Program-made: the position numbers and the translations under genes
NCBI RefSeq assembly: GCF_017742245.1
Contig: NZ_JAGHKO010000004.1
Location: 1,364,001-1,428,000, forward strand
Reading direction: 5' to 3'
Source of the DNA: Niastella soli
GTDB lineage: Bacteria; Bacteroidota; Bacteroidia; Chitinophagales; Chitinophagaceae
Length of the DNA stretch: 64,000 nucleotides
Notes under the pieces: model-generated
Databases searched by the model: none
What the model saw: only the letters and a program-made list of their open reading frames with translations
What the model was told of the DNA's origin: nothing
Shown here: positions 46,060-55,011 of the stretch, piece by piece
Layout: every line of letters starts with the position of its first letter
Numbering within the stretch: the stretch's first letter is position 1

Positions 46060-46716
46060 TCAACCGGCGGCCCCTACATCTCCTTTCTCGTCGATGGGAA
46101 ACTCCAAAAAAGGCTTACTAAACTGGGGGTCATTTTTTTCCAGATCTTCTTCCGCAACAAAGGTTTGAAAAGAATCCGACGCCCACCCCACCTGAATGAC
46201 CCTGTCTTTATGGGTCATAAAACCAAGCCCATATGAATCATCCCAGGTACAACCAAACTCGTAACCAACATAGGCAATGTCATCTTTACTTACCTTTATA
46301 ATACGAACTGTTGATAGCCCGATCAGGTTGTTGAATTGGGAAATGTTATCTATCGCAGGCATAAGTTCATCTTCTTCATCATAATCGTAATATACCCGCA
46401 TGTTTTTGTATTCTGATAGCAGGGCCTGTAATATGGCCTCTTTAATTTTCTCCTGGTGCTGTGTTATGTAATTATATGCATTTACCTGTTCTTCACTAAT
46501 ATGCACCTTGCCTTCAACAATATACTCAGCAACAGTAAGGCGGGCTGTTCCATCTGATGGTTCATCACTATCTTTTGCACCATATGGGCCTCGCATGCTT
46601 TGAAAACCTTTCCACGCTTCTAAAACAATAGTTCCTTCAACGGAAAGGGACTCGTAATTATTCCTGTTATACTTTTTCACAAAAAGATCCGGGATTTTGT
46701 CACTAAAATTTTCCAT
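46060..46716 (-). CDS. DUF6985-like protein of unknown function
   Basis: The 218-residue, acidic protein has no signal peptide. Its C-terminal half contains VGYEFGCTWDDSYGLGFMTHKDRVIQVG, which resembles the DUF6985 family (proteins often found near contact-dependent toxin or immunity genes). The family call is from memory of that motif and is moderate. No toxin gene is visible nearby. It is convergent with the tRNA gene and lies upstream of the MFS gene's 3' end. Confidence 0.65.
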   Translation of the reverse strand: MENFSDKIPDLFVKKYNRNNYESLSVEGTIVLEAWKGFQSMRGPYGAKDSDEPSDGTARLTVAEYIVEGKVHISEEQVNAYNYITQHQEKIKEAILQALLSEYKNMRVYYDYDEEDELMPAIDNISQFNNLIGLSTVRIIKVSKDDIAYVGYEFGCTWDDSYGLGFMTHKDRVIQVGWASDSFQTFVAEEDLEKNDPQFSKPFLEFPIDEKGDVGAAG

Positions 46717-46782
46717 ATAGGATAATCAGGAGTTTACATAAAATGGTATTCAACGATTATTTTGCATTTTAATTGCCGCGTT

Positions 46783-47952
46783 TTACAACCTATCCTTTTT
46801 TGACAAAATAACAATCACCAGCGCTATTAAACTCCATAGCAGCATTTGCCAAAGCGCAACATTCCACCCGCCGATCTTCCAGCTTAATAATCCGAAAAAT
46901 GTACCCATGGCGCCACCAATAAAATAAGTGGTCATATAAACGGTGTTCAACCTGCTGTGGGCCTCTTCGTTTAAAGCATATATCCGGGTAAAGTTGGTGA
47001 TCTGCGTAGCCTGCACCCCTATGTCCAGGAAAAAAATAACCAAACACAACACCACCACCGAAACGGGAAACAGTTGTAAGCTTATCAGGCTTATGATGAT
47101 CATTCCAATAGTTAAAAACAGGTTGTTGAATACATTGCCTTTATCGGCCAGTTTCCCGAAATATGGCGCTACCAGTGCGCCCCCAATAGCAATGATCCCA
47201 AACATCCCGATCTCAGCTGCAGAATAATGAAACGGGGTGCCACTGAGATGAAAGGTCAGGGTGGTCCAGAACGAACAAAAGATGCCAAAGGTAAAAGCAC
47301 CCAACAGGGCAGCCTGTCGTAACGTTTTATATTGCTTAACCAACTGCAGGGTTGATTGTAAAAGATTGACATAATTCCCCTTGAATTTTATGGGAATTTC
47401 CGGAAGAAAATAATACAGGAGCACGCAGCTTATCAAAACCAGCACAGCTGAAAAAATAAATACGCTTTGCCATCCCCAAAGATCAGCCAGCCAGCCGCTG
47501 ATAATACGAGAACCAAGTATGCCGGTTAAAATACCACTGAATACTTTGCCTACTGTTTTCCCCCGGTTCTCCCTGCCAAGGATAGCAGCCATAGGCAACA
47601 GAATTTGTGTGGGGGTAGAAAACAATCCTAATAAAAAACTGGTTACTAATAACAGGGAAAAATTATCGACCCGCGCCATCACCAATAATGCCAACAGCAA
47701 TAATATGCAAACGCCCAGGATCAGTTTTTTACGGTTTACTTTATCACCCAGCGGTAACAGGAAAAACATGCCAACACCATAGCCAAGCTGAGAAAGCATA
47801 CTTATTTTGCCCACCTGACTTTCAGGCCTTCCAAAAGAGTGCGCTATCCTGTTTAAAATGGGTTGACTATAATAGAGATTGGCCACAATAGAACCTGCCG
47901 AGATAGCCATGATGGGAATAACTAACTTTTCCTTGCTTTTACTAAAGATCAT
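46783..47952 (-). CDS. Major facilitator superfamily transporter
   Basis: The 389-residue protein has about 12 membrane helices. It shows the MFS loop 2-3 motif (LPLGDKVNRKKLIL) and the equivalent in the second half (PYFGKLADKGNVFN). The start MIFSKSKEKLVIPIMAISAGSIVANLYYSQPIL, with NLYYSQP, is typical of the YnfM/sugar-efflux-like subgroup. Its substrate is unknown. It stands alone, divergent from ppk. Confidence 0.88.
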   Translation of the reverse strand: MIFSKSKEKLVIPIMAISAGSIVANLYYSQPILNRIAHSFGRPESQVGKISMLSQLGYGVGMFFLLPLGDKVNRKKLILGVCILLLLALLVMARVDNFSLLLVTSFLLGLFSTPTQILLPMAAILGRENRGKTVGKVFSGILTGILGSRIISGWLADLWGWQSVFIFSAVLVLISCVLLYYFLPEIPIKFKGNYVNLLQSTLQLVKQYKTLRQAALLGAFTFGIFCSFWTTLTFHLSGTPFHYSAAEIGMFGIIAIGGALVAPYFGKLADKGNVFNNLFLTIGMIIISLISLQLFPVSVVVLCLVIFFLDIGVQATQITNFTRIYALNEEAHSRLNTVYMTTYFIGGAMGTFFGLLSWKIGGWNVALWQMLLWSLIALVIVILSKKDRL

Positions 47953-48168
47953 CTAAACTTTTCCGCAAACCTAAGTCAGAGTTTTGGAATGCTACAGACT
48001 TTTAATAAGTCTTTCATTTGAAACTGGCCACCAGGTCGTAAATATAATGCCCCTGGCAGATATTATCCCTATCGTTGGTACTATAACTATTCTTTTAACG
48101 TTGATTGAACCAATTATTTCATTGCATTTTGTTGCTGACAGCTGCCTTGTAGACCTTAATAACTTTAT

Positions 48169-50211
48169 ATGGAGATAAATGTATTTAATGACCGTGATCT
48201 GAGCTGGCTCTCTTTTAACAAACGAGTGCTGGATGAAACCCTACTGGATGATCTTAAAATTTATGATAAAATAAAATTTCTGGCCATCCATGGCAGTAAC
48301 CTCGATGAATTTGCACGGGTACGCCTGGCTGCGTTGGAAAATATGTTGGAAAATTCATCGCCCGAAGACCGGCAAATTCATTTAAAAGCCTTGTATGATG
48401 CCCGCCGGGAAGTATATAACCAAAGTCTTGCCTCCAGAAAAATACTGGAACAGGTAGTATTACCTGAATTACGTAACCAAAATATAAATCTCTATTACGG
48501 CGATTCAACATTTCTGGAAAAGCACTACGAAGAGATCATGCATATCTTTATGTCGAAAGTGCTCTCATATCTGCAACCAGTAATTATCACACCTCATACC
48601 AACCCATTCCTTGAAGACAGAATGCTTTACTTTTTGATACATGTAAATGCAGGCCGGCGGTTGGATGATCTGAAAATAACATTGAACATTCCGACCAATA
48701 GTCTGCCAAGATTTTTCTCTTTAAGCAAGGTCGACAATAAACATTACATCGTATACCTGGATGATATCATCCGCTTAGGCATACAATCGCTGTTCAAGAA
48801 TTTTGAATTTAAAGGGATCTATACCATTAAAATAAATCGAAATGCCGACCTTCATGTAGACGACGACACAGAGGATGAGGCAGACTTTGTAGAAGTGTTG
48901 CAACGTGGCCTTGACCTTCGCAAAACCGGCGCCCCATCCAGATTTCAGTTCGATGCCTCCATGCCCGAAAGTTTAATTCAATTCTGTCACGAACAATTTC
49001 AGTTAGAAGAAGGGGAAATGTTGCCAGTAGGTCATTATTTAAGCAGCAGTGATTTTTTCAGGTTTCCCAATCCCAATGGCGGGAATTTACTACAATCAAC
49101 CTGGACACCTTTAAAACATCCCTCCTTATCATTATACGGCAATTATTTTAATGCTATTGCCAACCAGGATTTCCTGCTTAATTTTCCATACCAGTCATAT
49201 GACTATGTACTGGTATTTTTCAACCTGGCCGTATTAGACCAGGATGTAACGGAAATAATGGCCACCTTTTACCGGGTAGCCCAGGACTCACATATTGTGA
49301 ATGCATTGATCAGCGCTGCAAAAAACGGTAAAAAGGTAAAAGCTTTTGTGGAATTAAAAGCCCGGTTCGATGAAGCCAATAACCTGCATTGGGCCAATGA
49401 AATGGCTCAGGCCGGCGTTGAGATCACCTACAGTATTCCAGGCATTAAAGTGCATGCAAAAGCCGCATTAATTAAACGCAGGGAAAAAGGAAAAGAAAAA
49501 AAATACGCTTTCTTCGGCACCGGAAACTTCAACGAAAAAACAGCAGCCATCTATTCTGATATGGGTTTGTTCACCTCCAATCCTGATCTGTGTAATGAAC
49601 TGGAATCAATGTTTCAATTCTTGTATAAACGTCAGCAGCCAGCGCCATTCAACCATTTGCTGGTAAGCCAGTTTGGAAGCCTTGAAAAATTTGTTCAACT
49701 GATAGAGAATGAGATCGCAGCAGCCAGACAGGGACTGCCTTCAGGAATAATTATTAAAGTGAACAACCTGGAAGAAGAAGAAGTAATAAATAAATTATAC
49801 GAAGCCTCACAGGCAGGTGTACCCATAAAATTGTGCGTTCGCAGCATTTGCCGAATAAAACCTGGCGTGCCGGGGCTGAGTGAGAACATTGAGCTGATCA
49901 GGGTTGTTGGCAGATATCTGGAACACAGCCGTGTTTTTATTTTTCATAATAAAGGAAAGCAGGCTATTTACCTTGGCTCTGCCGATTGGATGAAACGCAA
50001 CCTTCGAAGCAGAGTGGAAGTTGTTTTCCCCGTATATGATGAAGCAATAAAAAAACAGGTGCTTGACTTTATAGAGATCCAGTTCACGCCAGCCACTAAG
50101 ACCCAATTGCTTGCTGATAACCTGCAGACCCTGGATTGGAAAGAGGGAGTTAAACAATACTGCTCCCAAGAAACGTTTTACAATTATTTGAAGAACCAGC
50201 AGGTTCAATAA
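48169..50211 (+). CDS. ppk1: Polyphosphate kinase 1
   Basis: At 680 residues it has normal PPK1 length. It makes inorganic polyphosphate from ATP and can run in reverse. The N-terminal domain has DRDLSWLSFNKRVLDE and GSNLDEFARVRLAAL. The catalytic His is in KVHAKAAL (His429), near GTGNFNEKTAAIYSDMGLFT, and the second conserved His is in EHSRVFIF (His586). It is monocistronic and ends before a terminator shared with the convergent methyltransferase gene. Confidence 0.96.
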   Translation: MEINVFNDRDLSWLSFNKRVLDETLLDDLKIYDKIKFLAIHGSNLDEFARVRLAALENMLENSSPEDRQIHLKALYDARREVYNQSLASRKILEQVVLPELRNQNINLYYGDSTFLEKHYEEIMHIFMSKVLSYLQPVIITPHTNPFLEDRMLYFLIHVNAGRRLDDLKITLNIPTNSLPRFFSLSKVDNKHYIVYLDDIIRLGIQSLFKNFEFKGIYTIKINRNADLHVDDDTEDEADFVEVLQRGLDLRKTGAPSRFQFDASMPESLIQFCHEQFQLEEGEMLPVGHYLSSSDFFRFPNPNGGNLLQSTWTPLKHPSLSLYGNYFNAIANQDFLLNFPYQSYDYVLVFFNLAVLDQDVTEIMATFYRVAQDSHIVNALISAAKNGKKVKAFVELKARFDEANNLHWANEMAQAGVEITYSIPGIKVHAKAALIKRREKGKEKKYAFFGTGNFNEKTAAIYSDMGLFTSNPDLCNELESMFQFLYKRQQPAPFNHLLVSQFGSLEKFVQLIENEIAAARQGLPSGIIIKVNNLEEEEVINKLYEASQAGVPIKLCVRSICRIKPGVPGLSENIELIRVVGRYLEHSRVFIFHNKGKQAIYLGSADWMKRNLRSRVEVVFPVYDEAIKKQVLDFIEIQFTPATKTQLLADNLQTLDWKEGVKQYCSQETFYNYLKNQQVQ

Positions 50212-50225
50212 AATATAAACACACA

Positions 50226-50260
50226 AAAACCCGCTCATTGTAAAGCGGGTTTTCTTTTGT
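50226..50260. terminator. Bidirectional terminator between ppk1 and methyltransferase gene
   Basis: AAAACCCGCT (50226) pairs with AGCGGGTTTT (50244) around an eight-base loop. T-rich tracts on the 3' side and A-rich on the 5' side suit termination of both convergent genes. Confidence 0.88.
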
Positions 50261-50276
50261 TATATATTTACTTTAA

Positions 50277-51119
50277 TTATTTCCTAACCGTTACACGCAA
50301 ATACGTAGCCGGTATAGAAGTGGTATTTTTATTGCCGCTTCTATTTTCACTAGTGAATAATGCTACCAGTTCCTGTTGCAATTCGGCCGACTTGCCATTT
50401 TTTTCTGCGGCCTCAAATGCATTCATGGTAGGGCCATAAAACTGTCTGAATTTTTCAAGCAGCGTTGTGGGCGGATACAGCGCATAGAAGATCCAGGTTT
50501 CCCTTTCAAAAGAAATATTTTCAGGCGGAATGCCTGCCTGTGCAAACCGCTCTTTTACCTGGTCTTCCACACCCCACAACATCGGGCTTACAAATCCTTC
50601 TGGCGGTGGAGGCGTGTAGGCAGATGATATCTTCAATATTTGTGCAACCAAAGTAGGATCGTTAGGGATCCAGTTGCCCATAACAATTCTCCCCCCTTTG
50701 CGAAGGACTCTTACCATTTCTTTTGCTACATCATGAGGCTTGGGTGCAAACATGGCACCGAAAATGGTTTCCACCAGATCAAAGCTATCATTAGGAATAT
50801 CCTGCAGATTGGTGGCATCGCCTTCCTGAACTGTAATATTGGTCAATCCTTCCTCCTTGATGCGTTTGTTGGCTGCGGCAACCAGGTTCCGGGCAATATC
50901 TACACCTAACACTTTAGCTCCCAAACGGGCCGCGGGAAGGGCTGTAGTACCGTCACCACAACCAAGATCGAGTACATCCATACCAGGCTTTATGCCTAAT
51001 TTTGCTACCAGAGCAGTGCCGCTTTCACGCATGGTTTCAGCTATTTGTGTAAAATCGCCTTTTTCCCATAAAACCTTGTTTGGGTTCACGGTTGTTTGCA
51101 CGGTTGTTGAATCGCTCAT
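50277..51119 (-). CDS. Class I SAM-dependent methyltransferase (UbiE/type 11-like)
   Basis: The preferred start is the ATG at 51119 (MSDSTTVQTTVNPNKVLWEKGDF), giving 280 residues; a longer frame to 51230 has an unlikely hydrophobic start. The SAM site is clear: GMDVLDLGCGDGTTALPAARLGAKVLGVDIA (motif I and acidic strand 2), then EGDATNLQDIPNDSFDLVE and MVRVLRKGGRIVMGNWIP. Family members methylate varied small molecules; the substrate is not evident here. Confidence 0.88.
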   Translation of the reverse strand: MSDSTTVQTTVNPNKVLWEKGDFTQIAETMRESGTALVAKLGIKPGMDVLDLGCGDGTTALPAARLGAKVLGVDIARNLVAAANKRIKEEGLTNITVQEGDATNLQDIPNDSFDLVETIFGAMFAPKPHDVAKEMVRVLRKGGRIVMGNWIPNDPTLVAQILKISSAYTPPPPEGFVSPMLWGVEDQVKERFAQAGIPPENISFERETWIFYALYPPTTLLEKFRQFYGPTMNAFEAAEKNGKSAELQQELVALFTSENRSGNKNTTSIPATYLRVTVRK

Positions 51120-51264
51120 GAGTTTTGTTTTTGAAGTTAAGAATGAGTGGTCTTCAAAGTGGTAGTATACAAGAATGATTACATAAGGCAGGAAGTGTAT
51201 GAAGATACAGGATTGATATATTACAGCCAACTCATATTTGCTGCTTTTTCCTCCCCTTTTTGAG

Positions 51265-51786
51265 CTATATGAGCGCCTTTTGATCTTTCCAATATTGAAT
51301 CGCTGTTCTATAAGAATTGCTTTTGCCCTCTATGCCATACAGATATTTCATCCCAAACTCTTCCAGAAGATCCTGCGATATGTTTGCATAACTATCAAAA
51401 TTAGAGCAATGTATTTGCAGCGAAAGTTTCATTTGATTTATATGAGCAAGCATCGACCTGCTATTGGTCTTAGACACAACAAACTCATTGGCAAGTGCTG
51501 TTTCCAACTCTATAAAAGCAGGTTGAAAATTGTATCTTTTCAATAATTGTGGCAACCGGTGCTTAAATTCTTCCCAGGTGCCGTTAATAGTTTTTCCGCG
51601 GCAGATTATTGTAAGCAAAGATGGCTCATGAACATACATCAACATCAGCTTTCCGGTAAAACCTGTTGCCAGCAGACTGCAATACCAACTATGAAGCATT
51701 TGTCCAACCGTTGGTGCTGATATATAAAAGGGCGATTTCAATTTCGAAATATTAAGTAATTTCTGAGTTGCATGAAAAATCAGCAT
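51265..51786 (-). CDS. DUF6933-like protein of unknown function
   Basis: The 173-residue protein starts MLIFHATQKLLNISKLKSPF and contains WYCSLLATGFTGKLMLMYVH, then TLANEF-like and KTNSRSMLAHINQMK segments. This order resembles the DUF6933 family (small proteins that also occur fused to pRiA4b ORF-3-like domains). No catalytic motif is visible. It lies behind the methyltransferase gene on the same strand, 35 bp from its longest frame. Confidence 0.7.
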   Translation of the reverse strand: MLIFHATQKLLNISKLKSPFYISAPTVGQMLHSWYCSLLATGFTGKLMLMYVHEPSLLTIICRGKTINGTWEEFKHRLPQLLKRYNFQPAFIELETALANEFVVSKTNSRSMLAHINQMKLSLQIHCSNFDSYANISQDLLEEFGMKYLYGIEGKSNSYRTAIQYWKDQKALI

Positions 51787-51982
51787 AAGTGTACTTGATA
51801 AATATTCTTACCGGATTTAAAAATCTGATCCAAACTAAAGGTTATATCTCAAATTCCAAATATAAATTGTGCACCTTATTGCCACCCCACGCTCCCCCAC
51901 TCTCCCTAAAATTGATTAAATTTATATTGACAGGGATCACTGCAAAGAACAACCGTTTAGTAATGTAAAAGGGTAGCATGTT

Positions 51983-52837
51983 ATGGAAAAAGATCAACTC
52001 ATCAATAACGTATCAGACACAGCGCTTTGGATCGCCGCATTCAGGGCACTGGAATCAGAGCGTCCTGATGCCGCTTTTAAGGATACGCTGGCACGAAAAC
52101 TGGCGGGAGAAAAAGGTTTTCAAATGGTAGAGGTCACCCCCATAAAAAAACACATGGCCTTTGCCATGACCACCCGCACCACCGGCATCGACCGGCTGAT
52201 CAACGAGGCCATTGAACGGGGCGTCGACACCGTTATAAATTTAGGGGCTGGGCTCGATACCCGGCCTTACCGCATGCCACTGCCGGTAAACCTGCAATGG
52301 GTAGAAGTTGATTTCCCGCATATGATAGAATACAAAAGCCAGTTGCTGGCAAACGATATACCTGCCTGTCACCTCCATCGCATAGCGGCCGACCTCAGCA
52401 ACGACGCTGAACGGAAAGCCCTGTTTAACCGGCTGGGCGCCGAAACCAAACGCGCCCTTCTTATTACCGAGGGTGTTGTGGGCTACCTGACCAATGAACA
52501 GGGAGCCCGGCTTTCAAGAGATATTTATGCAATGCCCTCCTTCCAGTACTGGATCATGGACTACAATGGCGGTTTAAGCCGGCACCGGCGCACCAACACC
52601 TTGAAGAAAATGCTTTCCAGGGCACCCCTGCAATTTAATGTTGATGATCCCATAGCCTTTTTTACCAGCCATGGCTGGAAAGTACATGATAATATCTACC
52701 TCCTCGACGAAGGGGACCGAATTGGTCGTAAATTACCCTCCTTAAAATTTCCTTACAATCTCTTTATCAGGCTCTTCCCCAAAAAAGCCCGCGAAATAGG
52801 TAACAAAACCTATGCGTACGTTTTGTACGGTAAATAG
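51983..52837 (+). CDS. Leucine carboxyl methyltransferase (LCMT/PPM)-like SAM methyltransferase
   Basis: The 284-residue protein has the family opening DTALWIAAFRALESERPDAAFKDTLARKL, the SAM-binding NLGAGLDTRPYRM, an acidic VEVDFPHMIEYK, and LLITEGVVGYLTNEQ. Bacterial LCMT-like enzymes are O-methyltransferases of uncertain substrates, some in secondary metabolism. It stands alone and is followed by 414 bp without a gene. Confidence 0.9.
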   Translation: MEKDQLINNVSDTALWIAAFRALESERPDAAFKDTLARKLAGEKGFQMVEVTPIKKHMAFAMTTRTTGIDRLINEAIERGVDTVINLGAGLDTRPYRMPLPVNLQWVEVDFPHMIEYKSQLLANDIPACHLHRIAADLSNDAERKALFNRLGAETKRALLITEGVVGYLTNEQGARLSRDIYAMPSFQYWIMDYNGGLSRHRRTNTLKKMLSRAPLQFNVDDPIAFFTSHGWKVHDNIYLLDEGDRIGRKLPSLKFPYNLFIRLFPKKAREIGNKTYAYVLYGK

Positions 52838-53004
52838 CGCCTGCTTATCTGAAAGTCAGGTGTCTTTGCTTTAAACTCCGGGCACTTTCCTATTGTATCC
52901 CGGGGCAATCTGTGTATTTATTTACAGAATATTGTGTATTTATATAGGTAAATGGCCTAAAAAGCCTATCAAAATCCCATAAGTATCCCATAAAAATAGC
53001 ATCA

Positions 53005-53058
53005 GAATGCCACTGACAGTGGCATTCCAGTGGCATTCCAGTGGCATTTCAGTGGCAT
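53005..53058. repeat. 11-bp tandem repeat with inverted copy
   Basis: CAGTGGCATTC occurs at 53017 and 53028, with CAGTGGCATTT at 53039 and a partial copy at 53050. Directly in front, GAATGCCACTG (53005-53015) is the exact reverse complement of the first unit, one base apart, so a perfect 11-bp hairpin heads the array. Confidence 0.9.
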
Positions 53059-53219
53059 ATTACAAGGGAAATGGCTATAAACGATATATATCACTAGAAT
53101 AACACCCGCAATAAACCAGAATAGCACTAGTAATAGGTAATCTGTAACCTTAAGATTCCAATACCCTTGTTTTGAACATCTTCTCCCCTGTCAACCTGTC
53201 ATTGAAAGCCTTTTTTGGC

Positions 53220-53227
53220 TATCTTTG
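53220..53227 (+). promoter_or_regulatory. Candidate -7 element for miaB
   Basis: TATCTTTG matches TAnnTTTG and lies 24 bases before the ATG at 53252. It is the same octamer as at 13251 and 25547. A -33 element at the usual distance is not clear. Confidence 0.45.
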
Positions 53228-53251
53228 CCATCCCAAAAAACTGAATTGTTG

Positions 53252-54679
53252 ATGTTAGAGCGGATGAACCATACTATGCACGAGGAAACAAGGCAAGGAG
53301 AAGCTATTGCTCCCTTTGTAAATGACCCGAATGCATATAATAAAAAATTCTATATCGAAAGCTACGGCTGTGCTATGAACTTTGCCGACAGTGAGGTCGT
53401 AGCCTCCATTCTGAATGAAAACGGGTTTGGCGCTACCCGTAATTTCGAGGAAGCCGACCTGATCCTGATCAATACCTGTTCAATTCGTGAGAAGGCTGAG
53501 CAAACCGTACGCAAACGCCTTACCGAACTACGTAAGGTTAAAAAGATCAATTCCGGCGCTCTTATTGGCGTACTGGGTTGTATGGCCGAACGCCTGAAAG
53601 CGCAATTTCTGGAAGAGGAAAAGCTGGTTGATATGGTAGTAGGCCCCGATGCCTACCGCAGCCTGCCCGGTCTTATTACCGAAGCTGAAACCGGCCAGAA
53701 AGCCGTGAACGTGCTACTGAGCCGGGAAGAAACGTATGCCGACATCTCCCCCATTCGGCTCAACACCAATGGCGTGTCGGGTTTTGTAAGCATTATGCGG
53801 GGTTGTAATAATATGTGCTCGTTCTGCGTAGTACCCTTTACCCGGGGCCGTGAACGCAGCCGCGATCCCCACTCCATAGTTGGGGAGTGTACCGACCTGT
53901 TCAACAACGGTTATAGAGAAGTAACCTTGTTAGGTCAGAATGTAGACAGCTACTACTGGACACCAGAATCATCCACTACCGGGCAGCCAGTGACTTTCGC
54001 TAACCTGCTCGAAATGGTGGCGTTGATCGATCCCGCTTTACGTATTCGTTTTTCTACTTCGCACCCAAAAGACATCACCGATGATGTATTGTTCACCATG
54101 GCGAAGTATGAGAATATTTGTAAATACATCCACCTGCCCGTACAAAGCGGTTCTACCCGGGTATTGCAATTGATGAACAGAACGTATACCCGTGAATGGT
54201 ATATGGCCAAGGTAGATCGCATTCTGGAAATAATGCCCGATTGTGGCATCAGCTCCGATATCATTGCCGGTTTTTGTACCGAAACGGAAGAAGACCACCA
54301 GGATACACTGAGCATTATGCGGCACAGTAAATACGACATGAGCTATATGTTCTTTTACAGCGAGCGCCCGGGCACCCTGGCCGCCCGCCGTTACAAAGAC
54401 GATATACCCGAGGATGTAAAAAAACGACGGTTGGCTGAGATCGTGAAACTGCAAAATGCGCTGAGCCATGAAAGTAACCTGAAAGACCTGGGCAAAACTT
54501 TTAAAGTGCTCATTGAAGGAAACAGTAAACGCAGCGACCAGGATTGGATGGGACGTACCAGCCAGAACAAAGTTTTAGTGTTTCCAAAAGAACAATACGA
54601 TCTGAACAAAGGCAATTATGTAATGGTTAAAGTAACTGAGTGTACAGTAGCAACATTGATTGGAAAAATTGAACCCTAA
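53252..54679 (+). CDS. miaB: tRNA-2-methylthio-N6-dimethylallyladenosine synthase
   Basis: The ATG at 53252 gives 475 residues ([17 protein letters not shown]). The N-terminal UPF0004 domain binds one iron-sulfur cluster through Cys residues in [17 protein letters not shown] and LGCMAER. The radical-SAM CxxxCxxC lies in [19 protein letters not shown], and a TRAM domain closes the protein ([20 protein letters not shown]). MiaB adds the methylthio group to i6A37 of tRNAs that read UNN codons. Both cluster sites appear intact. Confidence 0.96.
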   Translation: MLERMNHTMHEETRQGEAIAPFVNDPNAYNKKFYIESYGCAMNFADSEVVASILNENGFGATRNFEEADLILINTCSIREKAEQTVRKRLTELRKVKKINSGALIGVLGCMAERLKAQFLEEEKLVDMVVGPDAYRSLPGLITEAETGQKAVNVLLSREETYADISPIRLNTNGVSGFVSIMRGCNNMCSFCVVPFTRGRERSRDPHSIVGECTDLFNNGYREVTLLGQNVDSYYWTPESSTTGQPVTFANLLEMVALIDPALRIRFSTSHPKDITDDVLFTMAKYENICKYIHLPVQSGSTRVLQLMNRTYTREWYMAKVDRILEIMPDCGISSDIIAGFCTETEEDHQDTLSIMRHSKYDMSYMFFYSERPGTLAARRYKDDIPEDVKKRRLAEIVKLQNALSHESNLKDLGKTFKVLIEGNSKRSDQDWMGRTSQNKVLVFPKEQYDLNKGNYVMVKVTECTVATLIGKIEP

Positions 54680-55011
54680 AGAAAGGATCTATAAACAGGC
54701 AGGCATTCACCAAAAGAAAAAAGGAGATACAGCAGCATAGAAAAAGAATATTAAATAAATATAAACGTGCCGCTTTTTACATAAGCGCACCTCTTTCATA
54801 CCAGTTGAAAGGTAATAGTTTCAACCATCGCCTGATTGTAACGAATTGAAACTATCAGTTTGGCAAAAGTGCCAAACCAGCCCTATACTACACAAGGGCA
54901 TTTTAAACATAATACATACAGGGCCTGGCCCTGATTAAAATAATCCGGATCGCCTTCATGCAAAATTATCGCTGATAACCGCTGAGGGTATCTGAAATAA
55001 ATTAGTAGAAA
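54680..55011. promoter_or_regulatory. Upstream region with stacked inverted repeats before the sigma-54-type activator
   Basis: No gene is seen. There are three dyads in a row: ATAGTTTCAA (54815-54824) with TTGAAACTAT (54846-54855), spacer 21; GTTTGGCA (54858-54865) with TGCCAAAC (54870-54877), spacer 4; and CAGGGCC/GGCCCTG (54919-54933). The spacing suits regulator binding sites or an RNA leader. The function is unknown. Confidence 0.55.

Larger units (their letters stand above)
52838..53251. other. Non-coding stretch upstream of miaB
   Basis: No gene is seen. It holds a short repeat of ATCCCATAA words (about 52975-53000), the 11-bp repeat cluster at 53005-53058, and the candidate miaB promoter at 53220. 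Confidence 0.6.

Noticed and set aside
45923-46168. 81-codon open frame over the tRNA gene
   Set aside because: It covers a clear tRNA-Gly and its terminator.
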